The notes under the pieces: model-generated
Told to the model about the DNA's origin: nothing
Database searches by the model: none
The model's input: the letters and a program-made list of their open reading frames with translations, nothing else
Translations under genes and position numbers: made by a program
Shown: piece after piece, positions 19,161 through 30,261 of the stretch
Layout: each line of letters starts with the position of its first letter
How positions within the stretch are numbered: the stretch's first letter is position 1
Assembly (NCBI GenBank): GCA_019918135.1
Contig: WBZZ01006559.1
Span: 33,225-97,224 of the forward strand
Origin: Paulinella micropora
Lineage: Eukaryota > Cercozoa > Imbricatea > Euglyphida > Paulinellidae
Reading direction: 5' to 3'
Length of the DNA: 64,000 nt

Positions 19161-22132
19161 ATGTTGAAAACAGATATTCAATGTGCCGACAATGTCAAAG
19201 TTGTCATGCCCGAGCCTTCAAGGCTGTTAAGGTTAAGTGAATTATATGTTAAGGATATGAGCAACGATAAATATAGGGTTAAGAGTGTTGAAGAAATGAG
19301 CACCGCCGACAAAATCAAGAAGCAAGCGATTGAAGACGCCGAAGCCATGAGTTGTTTGATTGAAGATGCTATTAAACAATTGAAACCTGCGGACAAGGCC
19401 GAGCCGATTGAACCTGTGGCCGAGCCGGTTGAACCTGTGGCCCAGCCGATTGAACACCCTTTTATCTTACCCGCTTAAAGTGCCTGATTATATGTTGATT
19501 GAAGCAACTACCGACGAATTGAAGAAACGACAAGAGACATGGCGGGCGGGTAAATTCAAAAGTGCTTCTTTTACCAATGGCGAAATTTACGATGCACAAG
19601 AGGCTGAGTATGCGAGGCTTTTGGCTAAGAACGAGCCTGTTGAAAATCCTTTATCTTATTCACTTAAAGTGCCTGATTATATGACCACGAATGCTATCAC
19701 TTACGCTATCAAGAAGAAACAGCGGGCGTGGCTGTTGGCTAAGTATAAGAAAGAACGATTTACAAACGGCGTGCTGTATAAAGCACAACAAGAAGCACAA
19801 GCCAACAATAGCAAGAGACATGTGGAATATAACAGAAAACTTACTGACAACAAAACGATTGAACTTATTGAGAAATGTGATTTTCCAAAACTTCTTCATA
19901 TTGTTAAGAACGCCGATATATTCAAGCCTTTAATTAGACCTGAGTGCTTTGATGAAAGATATGACCCGCTTGAACAAGCACGAAGTTATGCGGGAATTTA
20001 CAACCCGACAACCAAGAAGGCTAACGTATATATAACAAAAGAAACTGCCTTGGTAGATATTTTGCAGATAAGGGGCTGAGTCTTCAAGGACTTGCGCGAG
20101 AGATACGGCACACGATAGCCCGCGGGTTATATGTTGATGTTGATATGGTTAATGCACACCCTGTTATATTATCATTTATCTGTGCGAGACACAACATAGC
20201 AACACCTGTATTGAATGCTTATATTAACCAACGCGATGATATCATTAAGCGATCTGGGCTGGATAAAGAGACTATTAAAAAATGCTTTCTTAGTCTTACT
20301 AACGGCGGGCGTAATGATTTTAATAAGGTTGTTAATAGTCCTGAGTTGAATGCGTCAATTAAGGAATTTATAACGAGTTTCAAGGACGAGATGGCCATTA
20401 TACACACAACTCTCGCGGAAATGCCCGAATACGTGGGGCTGTATGAAAGCAGAAAGTCCATGAGGGTTAAGGCGGGTAAAAACTACAATCACAAAGCAAG
20501 CCTTGTCCATGCTTTGATGTGCGACTATGAAAACAAAATATTAATGGTTATCTACGATACAATTGGCCGACCGAAAGATTGTGTATTATGCTTTGATGGG
20601 CTTATGATACCACATAACATTAAGGTTAATCTCAGTTAAATCTGAGCGGGTGTGAGAAAGCAGTGGCCGATGCTTTAGGTATTAATATCAAATTAGTCTT
20701 TAAGCCGATGGCCGAAGGCTTTGATGATGCGCTTTTTCAATATATGAAACCCGTTAATATTTCCATAACATACAACACCTGAGACGGGCGGGCGAGTATG
20801 CCGAGAACGAAGATGACGTGAATGACATTAAAGCCCTGTGTGTTTCGTTTATTGATGAAAATAATTGGTATGGTGCTTTTTCCAAATCAATTGTATTACA
20901 AGAGAATGATGACATTGACAACGACTGGAAAAAGGTTATGACTATGAAAACATTAGACTCTTTCAAGAACGAACAAAAGAAGAATTATGTTTATGTGCCC
21001 TGTGTAAAAGGAGCCAGTGGCTGTCCTTTGGTTATATCACCATTTGACATATGGCTTCATTCAAGAAATAGGAACGACGTTAATTATATTTAACCCGCTA
21101 AAGTATTTCAAAGCAGTTGAAGCGGGTGTTAGCCCGCACGGCGATGGCGCTTATAATTTGTTTCATGGCTTTGGAATATCTTACGAAGAAGCCCGCAAAG
21201 CCGAGCCGTTTACGTTTGAAGAACAAATGGCCGAGCCGTTTTTCAAACACATATATAAGCGATGGTGCCGAGGTAAAAGGGCTTTATACGACAAGAATAT
21301 GGGAATATTTGCGAGTATCTACCAACGGCCGAATCATAAATTAAATATTTCATTAGTGTTGCGCTCGTGTGAAAGAACCGGCAAGGGGATTATTATTGAA
21401 TTAATAGCCGATATAATAGGCCGTGAGTATTATTTTCACCCGACGAACGCGAGCGAGGTGTTAGGGACTTTTAACGCACAACTCAAAGGCAAACTCATAA
21501 CATTTTTAGATGAATTGGCGTGGGGCGGTGATAAAGAAGCGTCTGGTGTATTGAAAAATATTATAACAGAGAAAGATTTAACAATTAATGAGAAATTTGC
21601 GCCGGCTATAAGGGTTAATAATTCGTCCAATATATTCATAGCGTCTAATGAAGATTGGTGTATTCCAGCGGGACAAACAGAACAAAGGTTTTTAGTGTTG
21701 GATGTGTGCCCGAGTTTGGTTGATATGGCGGACGAAGACAGAAAGCAAGTTATAAATGGTATCGTGGGCGCTGATAAACGGCAATTGGCGCGGACGCTGT
21801 TGAAATATGATTTGTCTAACTTCAACGACCGCACGACCATAAACACAGACGGCTTGCGTAATCAAAAAATTCAATCAATGCCGAAGTTTAGAAAGTGGTG
21901 GCTGGATGTAATAACGGCGGGTGACTCACATACAAAGAATGTTAAATTTTGGATTGAGATGAAGAAAGTTGTGGGCGATATTGAGACCCGGCGACTTACT
22001 GATGATTTTGGGCTCCGCACAAGATGCGGTAAAATACCTCCATTAGCCGAATGCAGTGATATGTTGCGCCGATTATACAATGATAGCGAATGGCCGTTTG
22101 ATGCCGAAGACGACACCGAGGCGAGTGATTAA
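19161..22132 (+). pseudogene. TV-Pol polymerase-SF3 helicase replication protein, right copy, broken
   Basis: Mirror copy of 13,951-16,922 with the same motif order: DVDMVNAHP, LTNGG, FDGLMIP, then the helicase CERTGKG, FLDELAWGG and FIASNEDW. Only a few residues differ between the copies (for example AWLLAKY against AWLWAKY, and MAEPFFKH against MVEPFSKH). About four breaks, shared with the left copy. Confidence 0.8.
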
Positions 22133-22187
22133 AATAGCGAGCGAGAGAGAGCAGTGTTTTAGATATTGTTAATTTTTTATAATATCC

Positions 22188-22211
22188 GTCCAGGGTTTAT
22201 AAACCATGGAC
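22188..22211. other. 24-base TTATAA-centred palindrome, right arm
   Basis: GTCCAGGGTTTA/TAAACCATGGAC, the mirror of the site at 13,871-13,894, again just after the end of the replication gene. The ACTATGGAC repeats and a 14-base C run (22,437-22,450) follow in the noncoding stretch up to about 22,700. Confidence 0.5.
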
Positions 22212-22757
22212 GCAACTATGGACATTTTTTATTATTATTTTAATCAATAGTAAGCAATATTAATATATATTTCTCTCTCTATTAATAATAAAAATATAAA
22301 TGTCCATAGTGTCCATAGTGTCCATAGTTTAAAAAAATATGCAATAAAAAAATCTAATTTTTTTAAAAAATTTAACATCTCATTACCTTGCTATTTCAAC
22401 AAAAAAAATTATAAATTTTTTATATGGAAGTCTTAGCCCCCCCCCCCCCCAAACTATGGGAACTATGGACGCGGACAAAAACGATTGCTCATACCGCTTA
22501 AACAGCCAAACGGCCTCTCGTATTGATTTTTTTGCGTCCATAGTTGCTTTTAAACTATGGACATGGATGAAAAAAGGCCTGGACGCGAAGGCTAACACTG
22601 CATGTAATGAAGGATATAACCATTTATCCTTCTTCGTATTGATTTAAACTATAGACGTTTAATACAAAGGCTTAAAACCGCTTGAAAAAAAAAGAATAAT
22701 TAAGCAACCACCCCCGCTTTAGATAACGACGACGCCCGCTTTGATTAACTTGGCGAC

Positions 22758-22835
22758 TTCTCATCATCTCCGTTTTGGTTTCTAACTGGTCTAACTCGTA
22801 TATCGTTAATTTTTTTCCATTGTATGAGCTTTTTT
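22758..22835 (-). pseudogene. Packaging-ATPase fragment of PLV copy 2
   Basis: Minus-strand residues KLTIYELDQLETKTE match the VNVIDYELDKLNRQDE linker of the copy 1 ATPase. The right arm of the inverted repeat is joined inside this gene. Fossil fragment. Confidence 0.55.
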
Positions 22836-22938
22836 TTCAAAAACCTCCTACAACCTCAAAAACACTTTTATATATTCTAAAATATATTTTTGTTTTAATC
22901 ACTTACCACAACGGCGGGGTTGTAGGGGTAGCAGGCCC
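22836..22938. other. AT-rich junction segment of copy 2
   Basis: No gene seen. Short T-runs and a TTGTAGGGGTAGCAGGCCCC stretch lie before the conserved 120-residue gene. Confidence 0.4.
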
Positions 22939-23301
22939 CTACGCCAGAAATTCTAAACAAATAACAATTCTTCCACCCAAGAGGTCTGTCTCAATACTGC
23001 CATTGTCTGTTTTAAGCACTTTAAAACTGTATTGCCCGTCAGTCCAATTAATAATACCTAAGTTGTATCCGAGATTTGAAATGTTTGCCGTGGTGCTGTC
23101 TGCGAATGTGCCGATAATGCCGATGCGGTCCATATAAAGGATTTTCGTTTTCGTTTCCGTCATATCATTCATATAGTGGATAAACTTAACATTCATTCTT
23201 GTTGGTGTAAAGTTCATTTGAATGTTTTTGTCAAATGTTTTGCTACCGCCCGCAAAATCATTACTTAGAAAAATAATCTTTTGAAATTTATAGTCTGCCA
23301 T
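22939..23301 (-). CDS. Conserved 120-residue PLV protein, copy 2
   Basis: End-to-end relative of the gene at 1,336-1,698 with about four of five residues identical by eye: YKFQKIIFLSNDFAGGSKTF, ILYMDRIGIIGTFADSTTAN, IVICLEFLA. The ATG at 23,301 fixes the family's start. Predicted all-beta and soluble. It keeps an intact frame although neighbouring large genes are broken, which could reflect its small size or selection. Confidence 0.6.
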   Translation of the reverse strand: MADYKFQKIIFLSNDFAGGSKTFDKNIQMNFTPTRMNVKFIHYMNDMTETKTKILYMDRIGIIGTFADSTTANISNLGYNLGIINWTDGQYSFKVLKTDNGSIETDLLGGRIVICLEFLA

Positions 23302-23356
23302 TGCGATGCCCTCTATACTAATCTTTATAAACTTTTTATTAATTAATATTTCTGCT

Positions 23357-23570
23357 CGGACTGCCTGCGATTTCTATTCACGGGTCAGTGTTAAAAAAAA
23401 TGAAAGTTGTGTGTGGTGTATTCAAAAGGAATAGAAACCAAATTTAAATGTGTGTATAAACCTTTTAGTGATTGGTGTGTGAGTTTTGATGAAGCTATTC
23501 CGCTAATCTGCTCAAATGATGCTTCTTGGTATAAAACTCAACTATATGAATGCTCACTTCTTTGAGCTAG
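23357..23570 (+). pseudogene. Cys-rich coding remnant, copy 2
   Basis: Diverged relative of 1,785-1,996 in the same place, again with a CxxC pair after a short basic stretch. Broken. Confidence 0.3.
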
Positions 23571-23901
23571 AAGGGGAAGGAAGGCAGATGCCTATGAGTA
23601 AGGTCAAAATACCGACGTACGTGTTGGCTGTCTCGCACGGTAAGTTCTTTTCAGACAACCTCACGATACAAAGGGTGATGATGGCGATAATGATACCCAT
23701 TTGAAATAAGTATTTAATAAGTCGGCTGTCGGTCGGTCTGTTTTTTATACAACAACAATTCCAGTTATCTTCCAATTCGTGCTCTACTTTTTGTTCCTCA
23801 GTCTTCAACGAAATATCCAAAACCCGGTTCTTCAACTCTGGTGTTAGTTCGCCATCTGCCATATCAATGAGTGGAGGTGGAGGGTGTAATCTAGAAGGCA
23901 T
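23554..23901 (-). CDS. Small two-span membrane protein, copy 2
   Basis: A 115-residue relative of the gene at 2,625-2,969: LHPPPPLIDMADGELTPEL start, a CCC cluster near residue 50, and two hydrophobic segments (YLFQMGIIIAIITLCIVRL and TYVGILTLLIGICLP). Conservation of the N-terminal proline motif, the Cys cluster and both spans suggests these parts matter. The fibre gene lies directly upstream on the same strand. Confidence 0.6.
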   Translation of the reverse strand: MPSRLHPPPPLIDMADGELTPELKNRVLDISLKTEEQKVEHELEDNWNCCCIKNRPTDSRLIKYLFQMGIIIAIITLCIVRLSEKNLPCETANTYVGILTLLIGICLPSPSSSKK

Positions 23902-23932
23902 TGATATTACGGTTTTCTGCTAATTGGTTTTT

Positions 23933-26900
23933 TTAATCTGCTATATCATTAGTTAGATTATTATTTTGCTTTTCTAAATAAATCACCTTTTCAGTTAAAT
24001 GTTGAAAAGCACTAACTAGTATTGGTATGAAGTCCGTGTATGATATACCTTCAAAGTTTCCATCCCCATCGTCTGCTTTTATTCCACTTTCAGATACAAA
24101 TTCTGGAAAAAAAATTTTACTTCATCCGCAATAAATCCGTGGTTCTTTTTCTGTTTCTTTTCGTCTGATTTCAAATAATATGAACAGCAATTTATTTTCA
24201 TCAGTTTATCGCAACAATCCCCGCAGTCTAGTGTTTTAATATCTGATTTTAATCTCCTGTCTGAACCAGAAGACCATGTATTTGCTCCCGCATACATAAA
24301 AACATATCCTGTATTGTTTTCACCATTTGATAGTGTAGTTGACCAAGCGTGTAATAATCCACCTGTATTCATTACTACCGCATAACCTGATGCGTCTCCT
24401 GCTTTCATAAATATTTGTGGGTTGGTGGTATTTTGTGGTCTTTTTCTTAATGTTAAAAATCCGCTGGATGCTGTTGTCATGCTCGTATCACTCTGAGCAT
24501 AGATTACTCCAGTCCCCCTCGCATAAAAATTTAAATCTTGATTGGTATTGCTTCCCGTAGCATATATTGAATTATAACCAAAACCAACTCCCTGTGTCCC
24601 GTTGCTGTGTCTAAATTCAACACCAGCAGAAGATGCTCCAAGATTGCCTGTGACATATAACCCGACTGGTGTAGCATGAGACCCACTTCTTGCTTCTCCT
24701 CTTATATCTGCCGTGCTATTAACAACAGATATCCCAGCATTTGCCGTTATTAATCCACTCGCGGTTGCCGTTGTTGTTGATATACCCGCATTTGCCGTTA
24801 TCGCTCCACTTGCTGTTATTGCCTTCGTTGTTAATAAGCCCGATGTGTCAAGTTCCAGAGCGAGAGACCAAGGAACAGCAACCCCCACACTTTTCCCGCT
24901 ATCATACAAAAATCTAAGTTTATTATTCCATTTACTAATTAGAAAATTAGAACTCGCATAACTTGATTTCCATCCGCCAGCATCTAAATACGCATCAAAT
25001 GTCATATTTATGTTATTATGACTTAAATTAGTTAGTTGAAAAGTAGGATATATATCTTCTGTTGTAATAGCCTGCAAATGTGCTCCAGTAGTATTATTGT
25101 TATAAGTCCCATACAATTCTAAACCCGCTGTTGTTCCTATTCCTTTCGTTGTATTGCCTATGATTATTGGCATACCTGATGCAGTCGTTATTTTGTCGCT
25201 CGCTGTTAATGTTGTTGTAGTCATACCAGCAGTTGCCGTTAATGTAGTTCCAGTTATTGTTCCGCCATTTGTTATGTTGTTTGAGTTCATATCCAAAGCA
25301 CCATAAAACCGCATACCGCCAGCATTGTTAAAACGGACAATGTCAGACGAAGCACTTTTATTATCCAAAAGTTTTGAAATATAAAGTCCCGCCCCTTTTA
25401 CATCAGATGCTACATTCGTGAATACATAGCCTCGTTGGTTCGCGGTTCCACTTGTAGCGGTATTTAGAGTAAATAAGAAATACTGATAATCGCCTGATGT
25501 CTGTGAAAAGAATATGTCTCCTCCGTTTTGGTTTAATATCCTTGCCCCATTATATGTAATATTTCCTCCATTAATGATATCCACATTATTAAAATCAGCT
25601 TGGTTCAACAAAGTAAGCCCGCGTATATCATTTCTCGTTCCATTAAATATTTTAATTCCCGTTATTGTTTGGTCTCCTGTTAGTTTTACATTTTGCCCGT
25701 CCAATGTGTCCGCATACCCTTTTGTCGCTCCGTCCGTCGCTAATGTCGGAGTTCCAAGGTTGGCTATTTTGCTACTATTACGATCTAGCCCCGAAGCATT
25801 TACCCAACCGACTATCGCTCCATCAATAATAAAACTTATTTTTTTCGCATTTATTTCAAAGTTATAATTTACACCAGTGCCCATATCAAGGCATCCGATA
25901 GTTCCTATATTGGCTGTGGAGTTAAAAACCACGAATGTTCCTTTTGTTGTCGCGTTCGTTGAATTTCCAGTTATTTCAAGCGCACTGCTAAAAGTCTTGA
26001 TTCCTGCTATTGTTTGGTTTCCTGTTAGTTTCACATTTTGCCCATCTTTTGTATCAACATAACTTTTATTTGCTCCGTCTGTTGTTGCTGATGGTGTGGC
26101 TAAGTTTGTTATTTTGTTGTTATTCAAAGATAGTGTAGTGCCAGTTGCGGTTATAATTAGAGTATTACCTGAATATAACTCAACATACGAACCCGTTATT
26201 TGTATCGGATACCAAGTCGCTGTTGCTGTTTTTTGTGCTGCAATCATTCCTATTTTTGTATCAAAGGCTATACCGATGCCGTCAAAAGTAGTAGGATTGG
26301 ACGAACCACTTACTTCCAAAGTTGATGTAAATTTTTTATTCCCTGCTATGGTTTGGTCTCCTGTTAGTTTAACGACAGAAGTGTCAAGAGTAGAAACATC
26401 AACACCATCAACAAGATTTACATTTGTTATGCTTTGGCTTTTCATATCAATACCAGCACTAGCATTTATTATACTGCTGAATGTCTTAATTCCTCCTATG
26501 GTTTGATCTCCTGTTAGTTTGACCACTGAACCATCAACTGCGAGATTAGTGAGATTAATTCCATTATACGTAGAAGCACCAGAAATAGCAAAACCACCCA
26601 TACTTAGTCCTCCCGTCATACTAGCAGTTCCGTCTAATCTAAGAAAGGGTGGTGTGGTGTTTCTCCATTGCCCTGTGCTATACATAATCAGTTGGTTATC
26701 TGCTGGGAAGCCTGATATCATCACATTGCTGTGTGAGTCTATACTTCCACTCGCTGACACTTTATTATTATTATCATTATGCTCAAATATCCATTCATCA
26801 ACGCCTTTGTCATTTAGTAAATTAACTCCTGTTATATTCTTCATTCCCATACTAATGTTGCCTGTTTCATCAACATTTATCGGAAATGTTTTATTTACCC

Positions 26901-27384
26901 AGTTTATTGAGTTATATGTTAGATAACTATTCATCGCCACTGGTGCTGTAATGACTACATCAGAGAGTGTGTCAATTGAACCGAGGGCGGTATTCTTCCA
27001 TTTGCCTTCTACATCGTTGTAAGTTAAGTATTGTCCGCTCGCTTGCGCAAATATGTTTGTGCCTATCAAATTGTATAAACTGGTTTGGTGCGGATTGGAA
27101 GTATTAGAGCGGTGCTGAGTTGAGGCTTTAACCTCGTCGTTGTCCCTAACTCGTTGCTCTGTGTAGTATAAATTTTTTCCTTCTTTAATGTCTGTTGTTG
27201 ATTTGGTAGCCAGTCGTGTATCAAATCGGCCGTCAGTGTAATAAAGATTTACGGGGTCAGCATCTTCTGGCACTCTATCAGTGTTTAAGCCAATAATATT
27301 AGTGTTCGTTAAGTCTAAGTTTTTTATGTCAAGTGAATCCACCGCAATTTCAGACAAGCCTAAGAGCGACTTATATTGACTCAT
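23933..27384 (-). pseudogene. Long fibre/tail-spike with S74 chaperone tip, copy 2, broken
   Basis: The best preserved of the two fibres, more than 1,100 residues. I place the start at MSQYKSLLGLSEIAVDSL to match copy 1. Order of parts: anchor, YYTDGRFDTRLA and LYYTEQRVRD units, several KLTGDQTIxGIKTF shaft repeats each followed by a unique beta segment, ALDMNSNNITNGGTITGT-type repeats, and a C-terminal S74 domain (GSDRRLKSDIKTL, KNHGFIADEV) with a heptad tail. About one break. Compared with copy 1 it has additional shaft segments, so shaft length varies between copies. Confidence 0.8.
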
Positions 27385-27471
27385 TCTATATATTATCTTA
27401 ATTAAAATATTATATTTAGGAAAATATACCAACCCATAGCAAACAAGTACCAACCTACGGTCGTAGACAGT

Positions 27472-27978
27472 ATGCCGGGTAAATCTTCGGTAGAAAATCT
27501 TAAAATTGCTAATGCGAGGCGAAAGGAAAAGGCTAAACAGAGAAAGATTGAAAGGGCGAGGGAACTACTTGCTGAGGAAGAGGCGAAGAATGTGAAAGAA
27601 ATGAACAATGACGAAAAGATGGACCACATTACTAAGAAGCAGTTGGCAAAGGATATGATTGATGGTAGAGACGGTGAGATAAGTGAGGAAAGCAGTGAAA
27701 GCGATGAAGAGGTTGAACACGACTTTGCTGACCTCATTGCGGATAAAATATCCAAGATGAACATTAAGACTAAGCAAAAGAAACCCCAAAAGAAAGTGGT
27801 AAAAAAGAAAGTGGAAGAAGAAAGCGATGACAGCGAAAGCGAGAGTGAGGAAGAAGAGCCCCAGCCTAAGAAAGGAGGGAAGAAGACTAGCCGTGTTAGT
27901 GTCAATGTTTATAATCAACAACCCGATAAACCAAAAAAAGAAAACAATGATACATCAAAGATATTTTTAAAGTTTTGA
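27472..27978 (+). CDS. Acidic/basic coiled PLV protein, copy 2
   Basis: A 168-residue relative of 7,145-7,639. It has a basic helix at residues 8-50 (ARRKEKAKQRKIERARELL), an acidic EESSESDEEVEHDF block, a lysine-rich KTKQKKPQKKVVKKK block, a Ser/Glu block and the conserved SVNVYNQ end. It is divergent from the fibre gene with about 90 bases between the chosen starts. Strong hairpins follow its stop. Confidence 0.55.
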   Translation: MPGKSSVENLKIANARRKEKAKQRKIERARELLAEEEAKNVKEMNNDEKMDHITKKQLAKDMIDGRDGEISEESSESDEEVEHDFADLIADKISKMNIKTKQKKPQKKVVKKKVEEESDDSESESEEEEPQPKKGGKKTSRVSVNVYNQQPDKPKKENNDTSKIFLKF

Positions 27979-28032
27979 AACTTTTGAAAAAGTTTCACAA
28001 AACCTTTTGCTGAAAGATTTTTTAAATCTTTC
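27970..28032. terminator. Two hairpins after the acidic protein gene of copy 2
   Basis: GAAACTTT-TGAA-AAAGTTTC forms a perfect 8-base stem. It is followed at 28,009-28,032 by GCTGAAAGATTTTTTAAATC and its continuation, which is the reverse complement of the palindrome at 396-419. A transcript end is the simplest reading. Confidence 0.45.
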
Positions 28033-28115
28033 AATATATAACTTTATGCACGACTTATTATTTACTCTTTTATATATCGTGATGAACTACCTTACTTTTT
28101 TAGTCGCATACAGCA

Positions 28116-28415
28116 ATGGATCATAAACACAGCAATCCGCAAAATACTGAAACGGAGGGATGATATATACAGTTAAAGGCCGGAAAGGTTTCAAGTTAAT
28201 ACTTGGTGACCACGAATTAATTAGTCCTCAACAATTATTAAAGTCCAAAATGAACGAACAAGAACAGGAAGAAGTTAAACCTCAAAGCAGACAAAGTTAA
28301 AGAAGTAACTAAACAAAAAAAGACCGGCCACTTATTAAAGTCATTAGACATAAAGCCGGAGAATATAAGGTCAAGTGCCCGTATCAAAAAGAAAAAGGAA
28401 ATTTTGGATTTATAA
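28116..28415 (+). pseudogene. Integrase remnant of PLV copy 2
   Basis: It opens like the copy 1 integrase (MDHKHSNPQN against MDNKHTNQQQ) and ends like it (GRKGFKLILGDHELISPQQLLKS ... ILDL). The catalytic core is not present, so only a short remnant survives. It marks the right limit of recognisable PLV sequence. Confidence 0.7.
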
Positions 28416-28499
28416 GTTATTAATGCCTACAGCAATAGCTGTAATATAACCGGAAGGTAAATTAATTTTCAAATTTAAATTTGATAGATTATTTTTTAA

Positions 28500-28823
28500 T
28501 TTACAGACTTTGCTTTGATAATTTTCTTCAAAGCGACCTTATCTTTTCCGTGAACGTATGCGTCATAAAGAGTTGGGTGACAAACTTGCGACCCATCATC
28601 AAAAAAAGGAAACCCACATAGTTTGCCCAGAAATCAACCTTTTGGTAGAGGATTTGGAACCAACAACTTCAAGATTTGGAAGCTCTTTTCCATCCTGTTT
28701 TTTTGAGAAAAGAGTTAAATCATCATCCTTCATTTCCAAAAAAAATCCACCAGTTATTCTTTGGGGGGTATATTTACTTGTGCAACAGGCTCCTACAATA
28801 CACAAACAACAATAAAACAACAA
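28500..28823 (-). other. Coding-like stretch of unknown nature
   Basis: The minus strand has two overlapping frames with coding character, including CHPTLYDAYVHGKDKVALKK near the left end and KELPNLEVVGSKSSTKRLISG in the other. It could be a decayed gene of either the host or the element. No family recognised. Confidence 0.25.
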
Positions 28824-29041
28824 AAAAGGAAAAAAGAGATTACATCTACCGATGTAGTCGGTATTACCTTTGGAGGAGTTGCTGGTGCTTCTTCTTCCTT
28901 CTTCTTGGGAGGCATCACCTACATAAACACACAGAGGGACAATATGTGTTTATGTAGGAGTAGTTTTAAGTCGTGCTCAGGACTGAATATAAAAATTTGC
29001 TTATTGAATTTTAGTATTTTTGCCACTCATATAATATCCAA

Positions 29042-29530
29042 TTATTCCCTGTAAGCCCTGTTCATATTCCTGTCTCCATCTTCCACCTTTTCACTTATTT
29101 CATCTATTCTCTTCATCATCACGCACGCCTCAGCAAACGTCGTTCCACTTTCAATACTTCTTTCCATGGTTGCTATCTCTACCGCTTTCAACATTCCTCT
29201 ATTCTCTCTCCTCCATTGCTTCATCAATTTCATCTCACTTTCAATCTTTCTCTTTTTCATCTTCTTTCTTCTATCCTCCATTAAGTCTTCTTCGATATCA
29301 TCTCTCTCCCTCTCTCTTTCGAATATCATCTCATTCAAAGCGTCTAGTCTATCTTTCTTTTTTTCCAACTCTTTCTTCATATTCTCGATTATCATCTCAT
29401 CTTTCTCTATCTCTTTTTCTTGCTTTATTTTCATTTCATTTAGTTTTTTTGGCCCACATCTATTTGCTCTAAACTGTTCTTTCCACATTTCTTCATCTTT
29501 TACGTGATTTGGAATAAGACTAATGGACAT
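29042..29530 (-). CDS. Charged coiled-coil protein, unknown
   Basis: A 162-residue protein from the methionine of MSISLIPNHVKDEEMWKEQ. Residues 30-120 are an almost continuous Lys/Glu/Arg heptad region (EKEIEKDEMIIENMKKELEK, RERERDDIEEDLMEDRRKK) that should form a long coiled coil. The C-terminal part (MERSIESGTTFAEACVMMKR) is less charged. There is no domain I can name. It lies at the edge between AT-rich PLV DNA and the repeat-rich block, so its origin is unclear. Confidence 0.45.
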   Translation of the reverse strand: MSISLIPNHVKDEEMWKEQFRANRCGPKKLNEMKIKQEKEIEKDEMIIENMKKELEKKKDRLDALNEMIFERERERDDIEEDLMEDRRKKMKKRKIESEMKLMKQWRRENRGMLKAVEIATMERSIESGTTFAEACVMMKRIDEISEKVEDGDRNMNRAYRE

Positions 29531-30261
29531 TATGTTTTGTGGTTTTGTGTGTTTGTGGTTTTGTGCGTTTTTGCGTTTGTGCGTCAAAAACAACAAAAAC
29601 GAACGACAGAGCTAAAACGCGTGCGTCAGCGCGTCAAAATCCGCCGCTCAGACGCATTGAAGTACGGCTGTTCAATTCTATTTCATTCTTTAAACCTAAC
29701 AGAAACATTAACAAAAAAAGTCAAGAAAAAATTGCAAAACCCGTTATATTTCTTTTTTCGCAAATTGACAGCTGTGACTGTGTTCAATGTTGAGAAAGGC
29801 TATGTGTATCATTTTATTAACCGTTTCCACTTTTTCCCGTCCGTTGCCATTTTGCCCCGTGCGGGCCGGCCGGGGTGTGTCCCTGTGTGGCGGGGGGGCG
29901 TGTATTGAAAAAGTGTGACGAAGTGGCACTCTGTACTACTAGACCGAGCCAGCTCCAGCCAGTATGGCATCTCCACGTCTTCCGCTTAAGCTTTGCATGC
30001 ATCCACAAGGTCTGCATACATGCATGTGCTTGTAGATTTCTCTTCGAATTCGAATTCCATAAGCTTAAGGGGTAGACAAGACCTTGTCTATCCATTCAAA
30101 ATTCCCTACAGTAGTTTTCCCAGCTGGAATATTACTAGTATTATATTGTAATTGGATCGCACGGCATGCAGTTGCCAAAAAGTGTGCGTTGGTGACGGCT
30201 GAGGACGCGATAAACTTGTAGGTATATATGTTGATCGATATCCACTACAAGTACGGAATAC
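29531..30261. other. Transition region without a recognised gene
   Basis: The GC content rises from left to right. Short TGCATGCAT- and CTTAAG-rich stretches are visible near 29,985-30,070. I see no ORF with coding character and no RNA gene. Confidence 0.4.

Larger units (their letters stand above)
18562..22757 (-). repeat. Large inverted repeat, right arm (about 4.2 kb)
   Basis: Mirror of 13,327-17,521. The inner edge falls inside the copy of the 106-residue gene and the outer edge inside the copy of the 49-residue ORF, where the DNA switches to packaging-ATPase-like sequence. Because genes that are complete at the left arm's edges are partial here, this arm is probably the derived one. Confidence 0.95.
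1..28415. mobile_element. Composite of two Polinton-like virus (PLV) copies, fossil
   Basis: AT-rich block carrying PLV genes: packaging ATPase, small basic virion protein, S74-tipped fibre, retrovirus-type integrase, TV-Pol/SF3 helicase, tyrosine recombinase and GIY-YIG/HNH nucleases. The structural module occurs twice in the same orientation (1-8,781 and about 22,758-28,415). The replication module occurs twice in opposite orientation (13,327-17,521 and 18,562-22,757). The inverted arms differ at only a handful of sites, so that duplication is young; the two structural modules differ at many sites and separated earlier. Most large genes are broken, with roughly a dozen breaks in total. The left end lies outside the window. 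Family assignment rests on gene content; no major capsid gene was seen. Confidence 0.85.

Noticed and set aside
1-28415. Major capsid protein gene
   Set aside because: I looked for a double-jelly-roll-sized gene near the ATPase and small virion protein; none is visible. It probably lies left of the window.
28558-29054. Plus-strand ORFs at 28.5-29.1 kb
   Set aside because: No coding character; they overlap T-rich strings and a minus-strand coding-like stretch.
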